Counted from the stretch's first letter, positions 21,971 through 35,105 are shown. The stretch is DNA of 64,000 nucleotides from Scylla paramamosain (GCF_035594125.1 NC_087178.1:3371001-3435000); one strand, 5' to 3'. Notes: generated by a model from the sequence alone, not told the origin. Numbers and translations are program-made.

Positions 21971-22322
21971 GGTCGGTGTCACACTGTGAGACAAAACCAC
22001 GCGACGCGACCGTGTAATGGGGCAGCGCGGCGGCGGCGCCTTAACAGTACCATGCCACACAGCTCGGCACGGGCATAAGATTGAGTACCGCCCAGCGAGA
22101 TCGCCCAATGTGACCATATGCATAGAACTGTGTGTGCTGTGTCCTCACTGGCGGCAAGAAGCGGCCGCGTGGCAGGGGGATCCTGCCACAGCATTATGCT
22201 GTGTTGGGCGGCACTGCGGGCAGCTAGTGTGACACCTCTCATTTGTTTGCGTGTGTTACCGCAATCGCGGCGAAGCCGACCGGCGCGCCAGCGGGGTTTC
22301 GCCGCCTAGTGTGACACCGGCC
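21971..22322. mobile_element. MITE-like element B with 15-bp terminal inverted repeats
   Basis: The left end reads ggtcggtgtcacact and the right end agtgtgacaccggcc; these are complementary at 14 of 15 positions. The interior is unusually GC- and CpG-rich compared with its flanks and holds a subterminal hairpin (gcggcgaa...ttcgccgc, 22,266-22,304) and a partial end copy (ctagtgtgacacc near 22,224). Flanking triplets are tga and tta, which would fit a mutated TTA target as in PIF/Harbinger elements, but the superfamily is not assigned. No transposase is encoded. Confidence 0.65.
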
Positions 22323-22767
22323 TTAATGACATAACCTGACTTAACCTTACCTAACCTAAGCCAATACATTAGAGGTGCGCGTTCTGCCACAAACGGTTCA
22401 GCTACGCGCACCACCTCCACTGCTACGAACGTTCCATACAAGCAAATAAGCAAGTAAGTAATGATATATTGCGAGTACAGCAACTGATACATCTAAATTA
22501 TAAACACATTGCACAATGGCACAGTCTGTCAAACCACACCTACCTGACAGACACGGTGTGGCATTACTCACAGGCAAAGGTTGATGGTGTGGAGAGTGAA
22601 TTGCCAACACATTTACAGATGAATCAGATGAAGAGTAACCACAATACATATAAATACAATTATTAGAATACTCAAGGTGTCTCTGTGATTGCAGGGCTAC
22701 TTAAACAAGGCTTCTGCATCACCAATGGGAAACACACACGGGGATCTAATTAATGTTCTCTATACCC

Positions 22768-22813
22768 TTTGAAAATAATCCAAGGGAGTCCAAAGCCTTT
22801 CAGGACACAGGCC
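22768..22813 (+). mobile_element. MITE family A, right-end fragment
   Basis: gaaaataatccaag...caaagcctttc...acacaggcc matches the last about 46 bp of family A. Confidence 0.45.
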
Positions 22814-22991
22814 TACAACTGGTTGGATTCACTGTGGTGGTGACGATGGTGGTGGTGGTGGTTGGTGGTGGTGGTGGTGGTGATTATTGTCAACCTAAGA
22901 GGCTTTTCGCTGAAATTCTTACACACAACTGCAAGCTCCAGGATGGTGTGCGCTCGCCGCCTCGCTTCGGGCTACACTGCATCCAACAATA

Positions 22992-23097
<106 letters not shown>

Positions 23098-23234
23098 CGA
23101 GTGTGGAAGAATAGACTGCATCATCCTGATCCCCTCGGCGCTTCCCTTCGTTGTAGCCAGGAAGTGTGTCTCGCTTTTATATAATAACATTTTAATTTCC
23201 ATTTTTAAGTTTCATCCAGTAGTGAGAAATGTTT

Positions 23235-23359
<125 letters not shown>

Positions 23360-23379
23360 AGGGATCGAGTGAGTTCCGG

Positions 23380-23600
23380 TAAGAAAGATTAATGGTAACG
23401 CAAAGAAGGTCGAATTCTGGGGAAAAGTTTGAGTAGAGAACGGACGCTTCCTTCAAGATGAGGGGGAAGGAGAGGCTGGGATGTGTAATCTCCATGCATG
23501 AAAGATTGCAGGTAATGTAAAGTAAGGTGAATTCCTGGAAAAAAAAAAAAGTTATGTTAAAGGGAAGTAGTGGACGTGAGTGGTTGCTCCTACAGAAAAG
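23380..23600 (+). repeat. Imperfect tandem duplication, about 115-bp period
   Basis: aagattaatggtaacgcaaagaaggtcgaattctgggga near 23,385 recurs in altered form near 23,500 as agattgcaggtaatgtaaag...ggtgaattcctgg, each followed by a purine-rich stretch, a gtgg/cgg block and cttcc/gctcc. Confidence 0.55.
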
Positions 23601-23639
23601 AAAATGTAGAATTCTATCAATTTATTTTTCTGTGTCTTA

Positions 23640-23900
23640 TAAAATGTGCTAGTTTTTCGTGTTTCCTCCTCCAAGAAATGCTGGCTTTTTCCGCCCTCTG
23701 AAAAATGTGCTAGTTTTTCATAGTTTTCATTTTTTTTTTTTTTTTTCGTGTCTTTTAGAAACGTTTTAGGCTTCACGTTTTTTTCCCTTAAGGAACATAT
23801 ATTTTTTTTTTTTGTCCATTTTTCGTTTGTTCCTCTGAAAACGTTTTAGTTTTTCGTGTCAGCTCGTGAAAATGTATTTGTTTTTTCCGTGTCTTCTTCC
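23640..23900 (+). repeat. Degenerate tandem repeat, core gaaaatgtgctagtttttcgtgt
   Basis: The core or its variants (aaacgttttaggcttcacg, aaacgttttagtttttcgtg, gaaaatgtatttgtttttt) recur about five times at 50-65-bp spacing, with T runs between. Confidence 0.55.
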
Positions 23901-24429
23901 TCTGGTTCCAGGAAGTTCCGTTAAAGATTAGCTTAAGGTATATTAAATTCTGCTTAAGTCAGATTAACGCTAACACTGGCAGCGAGTTTTTTTTTCTTTC
24001 TGTAAATGAAGACAATCAACTTTACAGCATTTCCAGGACTACTTTTTCTTACTGATTTTTTGCAATTCTTCGGGAGAGATTTTAAGAGGTGAGTGTTCTC
24101 TGAACGTAAAGACAATGTTGGTAGCCATTTTGAACAAACCACGCCGCGTTTTTTTTTTTTTTTTTTTTTCATTACCAAATAAAAATCTTGATATTTTCTT
24201 TTTTCCTTACAAAAACTGTCAGAATTTAACTTTAGAATCCATTTCCCTAATTTTCTTGATAAACCTTGGTGCAGTTTTTCTTATCAGTTTTTACGAATTG
24301 CGTGGAAGACTTTCCAGTTAAGCGTCTTTTTAACTTTCATATAACTTTCCTACATAAGCATTAAAGAAGATACGAAGTTCAGTGACATTACGTGAGGTCA
24401 ACGCAGGTCATTGATCGCGCTCGTCTCCT

Positions 24430-24600
24430 TCCAGATAACGTTAAGGAGAGACTGCCTTGCTTCACAGTCTCATTGTAGGATTCATTGTTTCATCGGGATG
24501 GTTTACTGTTTCATTGGAACAGTTCATATTGTTTTTATCTGGATGGTTCACGCTGTTTCATTTAGATGGTTCAGTGTGTCAATGGGGATGGTTTTTCTCA
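24430..24600 (+). repeat. 22-bp degenerate minisatellite, array 2
   Basis: About five units of ggatggtttactgtttcatt type follow the flank cagataacg...gagagactgccttgc. Both flank and unit match array 1 at 18,315-18,620, so the two loci are copies of one dispersed element. Confidence 0.7.
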
Positions 24601-24634
24601 TTCCCTGTAACATGAGCCCACTTCACGAAAAAGC

Positions 24635-24770
24635 AAGAAGGAAGCCGAAAGAAGCCAGTAGGCCTACACGTGGCAGCTTCCGCATAAAACAAACAGACCT
24701 ATGCCCATTTATCATTTCTGCCCATAAATATGTCTCATCTTTACACTCAGCACGATTAGTGACTCCAATT
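24635..24770 (-). mobile_element. LINE 3'-end fragment (CR1/L2-like), minus orientation
   Basis: gccagtaggcctacacgtgg, gcccatttatcatttctgcccataaata and the following actcagcacgattagtgactcc match in order the 3' end of the LINE at 31,820-31,950 and the fragment at 9250. It is 5'-truncated. Confidence 0.6.
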
Positions 24771-25271
24771 TGCCTCTACGGAATGTGGAGACAAGGACGA
24801 AAGGAGAAATTATCTGAAGGGCTTGACACGAAAACCTGAAAAGTGTGTGTGTAGTAATGAAGGCGACATGAGCGAGGCGAAAATCCTTCCTCGTAATTCC
24901 CTTTGTTTATCGCTCTACCATTCACCACCACCACCACCACCACCACCACTATTGCCGCCAGTAACCCCGATGACGTCACAATCCCCCCGCCTCCCCTCCC
25001 GCTGTTTTGTCCCTTCAGAGGTTACAGAAGGTCATGTCACGAGAAAAAGGAATTGTGGACGGTATTAGAGACATAAATCGATATCTTGTGTCTTGCCCAG
25101 CACGCCGTTTTTGTTCTTTAATGTTTTGTCTTTAATGTTTTCTCCGTAAATAGAAATATTGCGCCATTGAATTGATTTTTTTTTCTTATTGTATTAACTT
25201 CTACTCTATTTTTAGATTTTTACGTTAATTTATGTGGCTTTTCTTTTAGTCATCTTTAAAATTAATTAACT

Positions 25272-25388
<117 letters not shown>

Positions 25389-25389
25389 A

Positions 25390-26144
25390 TTTTACAGGAC
25401 TCATCCGTGCATCTTTCATCGACAGTTAATTCCACAGTGAAAGCACTTTAGCATTTCCCTCGACTGGCCACCCTCACGTGCGTACCGCGGGTCACGCATC
25501 AAGCTGTCACGCGCCCTTGCTACTGCGTCACCTGTCCGTCTCCGAAACAGGGAAGGTAAATATAGTGACCAGGTACACCGGAGTCCCTTGCCTGATCAGA
25601 AAATTAGTAAAGCCGTAAAGTGAGATACGAGGCTGTAAACCCACCCTGAGCGCCTCCCCAAGCTGCCATTAAACACTCCAGAGGACATAACTCTGTGGGC
25701 CAAGGTGGTGTCCTGGAACACGGCCCGCGGAGACACCACCCGGAGAGCTGCTGCAACGGATGGCGGCAATGCAGCTCCCCCATGCCGCCCCTGCCAGCCC
25801 TTGCCCCCGCTGCCCATCCTGTTACCCACGAACCCAAGACACCAGCACGATACAAATAAGTTCCAAGATCCGTGGTGTCCTCGGACTCGCTTACAATCTA
25901 ACAACGCAACCGGTCCTGTGTCTTAATCTTCTCATCATCTATATGCATTCTATTTATTTGTTTGACGTTTTCTCTCTCCCGTTTTCTTCCTTCCTTTCCT
26001 TCCCCATTAGTTTATCCATGTTTCTCTCTACATTTTTTCCATTCCTTCTCTTCTTATCTCACTCTCTACGTCCTCCTCCCATTCCCTTCAGTTCACCTTT
26101 GTTCCTCTTTCCCTCTTCCCATTAATCCATCCTTCCCTTTTCCC
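25390..26144. other. GC-richer intergenic DNA then pyrimidine tract, no gene supported
   Basis: 25,440-25,910 is GC- and CpG-richer than its surroundings and has overlapping open frames on both strands of up to 102 codons. None shows a domain or signal peptide, and no splice-consistent chain was found. 25,930-26,140 is pyrimidine-rich. Confidence 0.4.
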
Positions 26145-26215
26145 TGCCTAAGGATTCGAACCCACACATCCATCACCACCAGACTAGGAACACTCACTCG
26201 GCCAAGACTCACGAG
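26145..26215 (-). mobile_element. tRNA-like SINE head or degenerate tRNA
   Basis: The minus strand holds a pol III A box (TGGCCGAGTGA, 26,204-26,194) and a perfect B box (GGTTCGAATCC, 26,162-26,152) separated by 31 bp, the spacing of a tRNA gene. The D-arm text resembles tRNA-Leu or tRNA-Ser. A full cloverleaf with a good acceptor stem could not be drawn, so a functional tRNA is unlikely. Confidence 0.45.
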
Positions 26216-26479
26216 CAACCTCATATAGAATACCGTGAGACTGTCCGCTTTAAGAACTGTTTTTTGCTCTCTTTTTGTCCTCAGTTCCCCGCGTGTGAAG
26301 CTGAGGGACGCTGCTGCTCCTCCTCATGCTGCTCGGGACACGTGAAGCAGGAGGAGGTAAGAAAAATAACCAAGTACCACCACAGAAACCACTTTTTTTT
26401 CCCCTAGGATTTTTCTGCAGGAAAACAGAATCTTGAAACTCCAAGGTGATAGACTGCTGCCTGATATCGCGGGTATTGA

Positions 26480-26600
26480 CGGTGTGACTTTTTTTTATTT
26501 ATTATAATTATTTACTATTATTATTATTTATTATTTTTTTATTTATTTTATTTATTTATATATTTATTTATTTTATTGTATTTTATTTTATTTTATACTC
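26480..26600 (+). repeat. (TTTA)n-like AT-rich tract
   Basis: TTAT and TTTA units almost without interruption. No feature was seen in 26,216-26,480 either. Confidence 0.8.
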
Positions 26601-26839
26601 GTGTCCAGTTACCTTGCCAACGTCTTCCGTGCCCTCGTTCTTGAGTTTTGTGTCACGCTTCCGTCTTCCCAGAAAAGTGAAGTTCAGCTATAAGTCCTGT
26701 CGAGGTGCTCATGTTATTACTATTATTATTTTTTTTTTTTCAGGGGTAAGAAACTGAATACCCCCGCCATTCTTTATCCCAGGTGAGTGTTGCTGAAAGT
26801 ATATGAAATATTAACCTGTAGGGTTCAGCCTGGGATCAT

Positions 26840-26945
26840 TTTTGTAGGCCTAATGGTCCATAACTCCTGTAAATTATCATCCGGCTCCCGGTTCGACATG
26901 GCGTGCCTGTTCCCCAATAAAGTACTATCGCTACTTCCTGATAAA
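26840..26945 (+). mobile_element. Possible tRNA-derived SINE head
   Basis: An A-box-like aggcctaatgg (26,846-26,856) lies 33 bp before a B-box-like ggttcgacatg (26,890-26,900), each with one or two mismatches. ccaataaagtactatc follows about 12 bp later. Confidence 0.3.
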
Positions 26946-27456
26946 TTGCAGGGGAAGGAAAAATAAGTCGGGAAACGTATCGATTTTATCCCCTAGTGGA
27001 CGCCGCGTCTCTTAACTCAACATTCACGTCCTCATACATTTAGTTTTAACGCACGCTTCCACTAATGCTGAATGATCCCTGAAGCAAAATGAAAAGAACC
27101 TGCAGGATGAAATTAACTGACACCATATGACAAACCCGTTTTCTGTTCCAAATCAACGGTAACTGAGGTAAACACAGGGTGAACGGTAGGGTAAGGAAAG
27201 GAGGCAGGCAGGCAGGCAGGCGTTCTGCTCGACACACAAGCTAGGAAGGGTGAGGCAGGATGGCGGAGGAAAGGAGAGGAAGGCAGGGTGATACTGGTGT
27301 GTGTAGCGAAGGGGAAAATATATATAAATTGGCTGAGGACGGAGAAGTGACAGGGAAAGGACTAGATAGAAGTAAATAAGCGACTGAGGCGCATACAGGA
27401 AACTAAGGAGAGGAGATAGTTAAAGGAAGGGAAGCTTGAAATAAAAAAATAAACGC

Positions 27457-27460
<4 letters not shown>

Positions 27461-27544
<84 letters not shown>
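27461..27544 (+). repeat. (GA)n microsatellite, 84 bp
   Basis: A perfect GA run. The flanks (27,000-27,460 and 27,545-27,950) are purine-rich with no supported gene. Confidence 0.97.
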
Positions 27545-27547
<3 letters not shown>

Positions 27548-27959
27548 GGAAAAAGTCGAATATTCATACAAATACACGAAGGAAAAGTGAAGCAAGGGGA
27601 TAACGGAGCGTGGAAGCAACGAGGGAGGAGGAAATAAAGCAAAAGCCCCTGTGAAGTCAAATTGGAATACGACAAATACGTGAGGAAAAGGGGGAAGGAA
27701 GAATAAAAAAGTGGAAGGAAATCGAAAAGCGAATGGAAAACAGTTAAAGGATTCTGGCAGTAGGGAAGAAACGTGGAATGAGGCAGAGTTTGTGGAAAGT
27801 TATAAGCACGGCAGGATATCAAGTGGTTCGTCCTTCCATCATTCAATTAAAGAGGAGAGCTTCGAAACGTGATGATTTGATAAAACGTAACCGAGGACAG
27901 ATGAAAAAGCAAGTTATTTATATTTGACATTTCTGTAAATATATAACGCATGGACTTTT

Positions 27960-29015
<1,056 letters not shown>

Positions 29016-29019
29016 GCAT

Positions 29020-29755
29020 GACTACACTATCTCATACACCCTCCTCGGTATCACAACACAAAAAGCAATGTTGTGTATCCTCCCTGCCAACAAATAATAA
29101 ATCGATATACAGGTAGGGAGGGACGGAAGGCTCGGGACAAATGTGCAGGGAGAGGGAAGGAGAGGAAGAGGAGGAGAAGGGACCTGTAGTACATGATATT
29201 GTTTTTCTTAATAGCAACACATTTCATAAACGCGGTGATGCAAGGATCTTTGGTTCATACCTTTAGCATTTAAATTTATGGTGACGCTGTTTTGAGTAAC
29301 CGAAGCAGTTATATTAGGGAAAAACTGAATTACACTGTTTTGCTCTGTTATCTTTCAGAATTACAATCAGAAAGTACAGGACAACTTTTTTAACGAGAGG
29401 AAGCCACAACGGTTAAAGAATTAATACAACTCAAGAAGTGTCAATATAAAGAGCGTTTCAGTCAGGGATTCAGTTAGTCTTCTTGCAGATCCTGTGAACC
29501 GTTGCGGATGAAGTGAACTAAACATGAAGCCAAAACAAGTACATTTTTCTTTGCCAACCTTCACATAAACACTCAAAAGCTGAAGGCGATCCGGTGATAT
29601 TCTGTGTATACTGAATGCAGTCCTCAGCCAGCAGCAGCGGAAAGGCTTTGGCGGGATTGGCAGTCATGAAGAGGATTCATAATGCTCGTGCCGCTGGTGA
29701 GGGAATCGCAGACTGGAAATACATATGTTGTCATGAGTGAAAGACAAGTCATTGT
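29020..29755. other. Spacer between two satellite-like arrays, no gene seen
   Basis: No coding signal or clear repeat unit was recognised. Confidence 0.4.
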
Positions 29756-29759
29756 TGTG

Positions 29760-30500
29760 CCAAGTTTAGCCTGAAAATATTAAAAAACTGCACCTTGACT
29801 TTCTAAAACAACGTAAAAGTGAGGTGGAAAAATCTGAAAAGTCGTGAATTCGACATAAAAAGTTGGGCATTGATTATTTTTTTTTTTTTAATAACTACAC
29901 CTCGGCTCAAAAAAAAAGATAAGAAAACCGCAAGATGTCAAGAATGTAAATTGAACATAATCGTAGCGAACCCCAGACAGATAATACTTGTAGTGTAGAG
30001 TTTAGCTTGGAAAATCTTCAATACATGTACGTCGCTTCAAAAAATACGAGTAAAAGGGAAATAACAGAGGAATAAAGAATTCGCACTGTATGTACATCTA
30101 GACAACTCCAAATAGACATTGATACAAAGGCTGACTTGGAAAACTATAAATAAAAGTACCATGGCTCAGAAAGTAAAGGAAAAGAAAAAACACTAATTTT
30201 AATCTAAAACTCAAAAATCTTAGATAGATATACTGATGAAAAATAAAAGAAATGAAGAAGTAGTAATAATAATCAAAGAAAATATTTAGTAACTTCACCT
30301 TATTACCTCCCCCGAAAAATAACAGAAAAAGAGGAGAAAATCGAAAATTGTATGAATCGTAAACTCAACTAAATCTAGATGACTAAAAAAAAAAAAAAAT
30401 CAGGAAAGTAATGCGAGTCGTGCAATGCCTGGCCTGGAAAACATTCAGTAACAGCTCTGCGGCTCAAAAAGGTAAAACGGAAAAGGAAAAACTGAAAATC
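29760..30500 (+). repeat. Degenerate satellite-like array 2, about 115-155-bp period
   Basis: The core tagcctggaaaa...taacagcacctcggctcaaaaa followed by an A-rich, gtaaaaggaaaa-type stretch recurs near 29,768, 29,890, 30,004, 30,131, 30,280 and 30,430. The copy at 30,430 is the clearest. The unit differs from array 1. Confidence 0.6.
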
Positions 30501-30504
30501 CGCA

Positions 30505-30955
30505 ATACGAGGAACATCCCTCGGTTCCCTCACTAGTCACTTTTTTCCATGATGTATCGGTCACCGGAAATCAACCCCCCTCCTGACCTTCAACTGTCCC
30601 CTCCCCTTTCCCAGCACCCTTTCCCCTTCACCCACAGCCTCCCCCGTGACCCGCTGCGGCGTAAATTCAGCATGGACACAGATCACTCTGCCAGACGCGC
30701 CACCACCTCAATATTCCAAAGCCTTCCCCTTCTAAACACAAAGCTGGCGAGATGCAGCCGCCAACTTCCCACCCTCGTCCGCCACACACACAAGGCGCTC
30801 AGGGGGAACAAATTAATATTGAAATGATGTGCTGTTCCAGAATAATTTGCGTGGGGACAAGTTACCGGTATGACATTCCCTTTGTGAAAACTCCAAACAC
30901 AACTGGTTTTATTTATTTATTTATTTTATTTATTTATTTTTTGTGTGTGTGTGTT
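30505..30955. other. Mixed intergenic DNA, no gene supported
   Basis: A 92-codon frame at 30,549-30,827 (plus) is Pro/Ser/Leu-rich and shows no domain. It was not called. Confidence 0.4.
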
Positions 30956-30956
30956 C

Positions 30957-31133
<177 letters not shown>

Positions 31134-31758
31134 GTCAGCGGTGATTTAAAGGTAGGGTCCCCACCGTGGTACTGGTGTTATCATTTATACTCTCCTGGAA
31201 ATATTCTGTAAATCATTCGTGTTTCGTTGTTGTGATGTTGCGTGTTCCATCTTTCTCTCGTAACTCCCGCATCGTTTCCTTGCACGCGTTTAGTCTTTCG
31301 TCGTATTATTGCATTCATGTTGTCTGTATTGGCTTGCTTAGCGACTGACAACAATATCTAGGAATGCATGAGTCCTTCTTCGTATCTCATTCATATAGAC
31401 TACAATGCTGTCAGTTCCTGGGACGTGGCTTTGAGGGAGAATAGAAAGAACTTGGGCTGAGATTATGTCAAGGTTTATGTTTGTTTGTTTGTTTGTTTTT
31501 ATGGAAATTTGAGTTGCCGGAAAGGGATATTGTCGCTATATTGTACTGATACATCAAGCTGTCTCCTTCACCTCCATCGTTGTAAGAATAGATGACGTAA
31601 GGGATTGATTGATATTTGATTTTTTTTCTCTCTCTACTTGAACCAAAACTGTTAAGCATAAAAAGGGAAGAAGAAAATTGTTACTATTTTGTCGCCGCCG
31701 ATAAAAAAAAAAAAAAAAAAAAAGTTTACTGGTGAAATAAATGCAAAATAGAAACCAA

Positions 31759-31789
31759 CTTAGTGTTGTAAACTTATAAGTAGTTAATA
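31759..31789 (+). repeat. Left copy of 31-bp target-site-like duplication
   Basis: Matches 33,951-33,981 at 27 of 31 positions (core aaacttataagtag). The two copies bracket the LINE exactly, which is the expected layout of a target-site duplication. Confidence 0.65.
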
Positions 31790-31827
31790 ACTTAATAGGT
31801 AATAACTTAGTAGGTAATAACATAAGA
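31783..31827 (+). repeat. 15-bp tandem units at LINE 3' end
   Basis: Three units of ataggtaataactta type (starting near 31,783, 31,794 and 31,809) sit between the duplication and the LINE body. Short tandem repeats at the 3' terminus are usual for CR1-like LINEs. Confidence 0.6.
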
Positions 31828-33950
31828 AAATAAGGGAAACTGCAAGAAGCCTGTTTCCACCCATCTCTCCAATCCATAAATTTGCCTAATCTTTTAAAGC
31901 TCCGTAATGACTCATCACTAACAACCTGATCACTGAGTCCATTCCATTCATCTACCACTCTATTTGACAACCAGTTCCTTCCTATCTCTTTCCTAAACCT
32001 AATTTTTTTTTCAATCTTTAACCCATTACTCCTTCCTCTATCCTAATTACTGATCCTGAGAATTTTGCTTACGTCACCCTTGTTATATTTTCTTTACCGC
32101 TCAGACACCTCTAGCAGTTCCCCTCTTAACCTATATCTCTCCAAGGAATATAAATTTAAAAGCTTCAGTGTCCTTTTTGTGAGATACATCCCTCATCCCC
32201 TGTGTCCTTTTTTGTCTTATTCCTTTGTACTGATTTTAATAGGCCTATGTTCTTCCTCCATATCATAACCTATAAGAGATCCAGCGCCAAATATAATTTC
32301 AATATTACTTCGGGGCTTCTATCCTTCATACTTCTAAAAATTAACATTAATACCCGATTTGCCTTATTTCTGGCCTCTGTACATTGTTTTCCTAGACGGA
32401 GATCAGAGCTAACTATAACTCCTAAATCTTTTCACTGAACTTGCCAGTGCTTCGTTCTTTATTGTGTACCTACTGTGTGGGTTTCTTCTACCTACGCTGA
32501 ATACTTTGCATTTGTTAATATTAAACTGCGTTTGCCCATTCATTCATCCTATCCAAGTCTGTCTACAAGTTGATGGCATCCGAATCTGTCCTAATTAACC
32601 CATCTTAGTGTCATCTGTAAATTTACTAACATCGCTATTGGTCCCACTGTCTAGGTCAGTAATATGTATTAAAGATGATAATGGCCCTAAAACTGATCCC
32701 TGTGGCGCCTCACTAATTACTGGACCCTACTCGGATTTAGAGCCATTTATTACAGCTCTGTCGCCTGTCGCCTAACCAGGACCATATTCAGCCTAACACC
32801 TTTCCATCCATCCAATGTGCCCTAACCTTTCCTGAGAGCCTTTGACGAGGTGCCTTATCGAACACCTTATTAAAGTCCCGTTATAGGATGTCATAGCAAT
32901 CCCCATTATCTGTCGCCTCGTAAACTTTACTATAAAAACTCAACAAGTTTGTAAGGCAAGACTTTTCCTTCGTTTAAATGATCGCTATTGTTCCTCGCGA
33001 TACTGACTCCATTATTTTACTTACAATTGAAGTTAAGTTGACAGGTCTATAATTGGACGTTAACGTTTTATCTCCTTTCTTAAAGATGGGTACTACATTC
33101 GCCTGCCTCCACATCACCGGTACCTCTCCTGTCTAAACACAGTAACTAGCGGTTCACTTATAACTTCTTTGCATTCCTTAAGTACTCTGGGATATATCTG
33201 GTTTGGTCCTGGTGACTTAATTGTTTTCAGCTTATTTATCTGTTGTTCCACTCTCTCCTTAATTTTGGAAATATCTATCAGCTTCTCATTCTCCTCTGCT
33301 CTAAAAATCTGTTCACTAACCGGCATTTCCAGCATGTTTTCCTGGGTGAAAACTTTTTAAAAATACTCGTTCAGATTTTTACCATCTCCTCTGCTAACTC
33401 ACTCTCCATCAGCTGCCTTTAATGGACCTATTATTTCTGTTCTTCGTCCTATATACCTGACAGAATCTCTTGAGGTCAGTCTTCTCCTGGCTAGCTACCT
33501 TTAATTCGTAATTGTTTTTAGCTTTTTTCGTTAACTTCCTGACTGCTCTAACCAGTTCATTATATTGAGGCTTTTAATCCTCTTCCTGTGCCATTAATAT
33601 TCTATGTATACTTCTTGTCAGTCCTGTGTAGTGTTTTAACCCACCAGTCATCCATTCTTTTGTGATCTTATTGTTTTATAAGGAATATTTACCATCTGGC
33701 CTGTATGTAATCTATCAACGAAATATTTATAGAACTCATCAGAATTAACTTCCCCTGATCTCCCTATCTCGTCCCCCCTCCATAATCCCCACCCCATCCC
33801 CCTATCAGCCTCGACCCCACCTCACCCATCTTATCATGACCTGTCCCATTAACTTATCATGACCTGTCCCCTTAACCCCTTTCTCGCACCTCAATCCAGC
33901 TTCCTCTCTCTCACCCACCCCGCCCCCCGACTCACACGGTCATTCTTCAC
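31790..33950 (-). mobile_element. CR1/L2-like LINE, decayed, 2.16 kb
   Basis: The minus strand carries fragments of one reverse transcriptase in order. SPGPNQIYPRVLKE lies at about 33,230-33,170, DFNKVFDKAPRQRL (first catalytic Asp) at about 32,880-32,838, APQGSVLGP at 32,709-32,683, SKFTDDTK (catalytic Asp pair) at about 32,625-32,605, and the C-terminal FSNRVVDEWNGLSDQVV at about 31,970-31,910. Stops and frameshifts separate them. No endonuclease domain was recognised, so the copy is 5'-truncated. 33,780-33,950, at its 5' end, is C-rich with a 23-bp direct repeat (ttatcatgacctgtccc, 33,830-33,875). Confidence 0.85.
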
Positions 33951-33981
33951 CTTAGTGCTTCAAACTTATAAGTAGATAATA
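33951..33981 (+). repeat. Right copy of 31-bp target-site-like duplication
   Basis: Partner of 31,759-31,789, lying just outside the 5' end of the LINE. Confidence 0.65.
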
Positions 33982-33984
33982 GTT

Positions 33985-34987
33985 TACTTGTTGCAGATGG
34001 TGGATGAATTTCTTTTATTTTATTTTCTCTCTCCTTCTTTCCTGCGTCTCTTGAAGCTTTCATCCCTGTCAGCTGTGTGTGGCTTGTAATTCAGCACTGT
34101 TTCAGCGATTCAGTCATCCGTCACACATGCAAACCAGTGCCCCATGCATAGTACGAGTGTATAAGGTGCTCCATATTTTTGTTTGTAGTATTTTTTTTGT
34201 TTGGGTTACAGCTTTATATAGAGCTTTTAGTTTTTACTTTCAGGTGTTCAAGTCTTGTCATTTTCTTATTTTACTTTTTTTTATTTATTTACGTGTTCAT
34301 TTGTCGAGTTATCCAGTAATGTTAATGTTGTTCTATTGTTCTTTATGTGGACCAATACAGTTATTGCGCCGCGTTCAAATCCAGAAGGAGAAAGAAAGAA
34401 AGAAAGAAAGAAAGAAGTCCAGTTTTCTTCAATCCTTTCTCCCACCTTTTCATTTTGCAATCGCTTCCCTATTTTCTTTTTTTCTCTTTCTCTTTTATTT
34501 TTGGAGCGGCAAATCTGCGCTTTTTCCCCTCTGTTTCGCTTTTTCATACCCTTGGCTGGCCTCCTTCACACGCAAGAAAAGAAAAGAAAAAGAATAAAAG
34601 AAAAAAAATACCAAACTTTTTCCTCCTTACAAGTCACTCTCCACCTCATAAGCCTCCCGCCCTTCCATCTCTACTCCAACCCTTCTATCTTCTACCCCCA
34701 CCCTTCCATCTCCACCCTCGTCCTTCCATCTCCACCCCTGCCCTTCTTCCGCACCCCCGCCCTTCCATCCCCACGTATTTTCTCCTCATATTTTTGTTAC
34801 AGTTCTGCAGAGATTACAATTAGTTTCTGAAAGGCAGGATGGCCCGTTGCCGCCAAGCCAACCCGTTATACCCCAGGCTCAGGGGGTATTAAGGTAATTA
34901 TCTGGGAACCTCAACCCCCCCCCCCCGTCATGTGTTCCACCGCTCCCTCCCCCACAAAAAAAATGTCCATGATTAGGGAGGAAAAAA

Positions 34988-34990
<3 letters not shown>
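33985..34990. other. Intergenic DNA with A- and C-rich patches, no gene seen
   Basis: Contains (GAAA)n at 34,388-34,415, cccttccatctccacccc-type short repeats at 34,665-34,775 and a C run at 34,915-34,926. Long open frames here have no domain. Confidence 0.45.
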
Positions 34991-35027
<37 letters not shown>

Positions 35028-35050
35028 CATTGTCTTTTTGTTACAGTGAT

Positions 35051-35102
<52 letters not shown>
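34991..35102. repeat. Facing (CT)n and (GA)n arrays, inverted repeat
   Basis: A CT run (34,991-35,025) and a GA run (35,054-35,102) are separated by 28 bp and can pair over about 35 bp. Confidence 0.95.

Positions 35103-35105
<3 letters not shown>

Noticed and set aside
25596..25926. Possible small gene in a GC-rich patch
   Set aside because: Open frames exist on both strands at once, with no domain, signal peptide or splice partner. GC-rich composition alone can explain them.
34364..34385. B-box-like gttcaaatcc
   Set aside because: No A box at tRNA spacing upstream on the same strand.
34255..34830. 191-codon plus frame
   Set aside because: Low-complexity Phe/Ser/Pro content, two neighbouring frames equally long, no domain.
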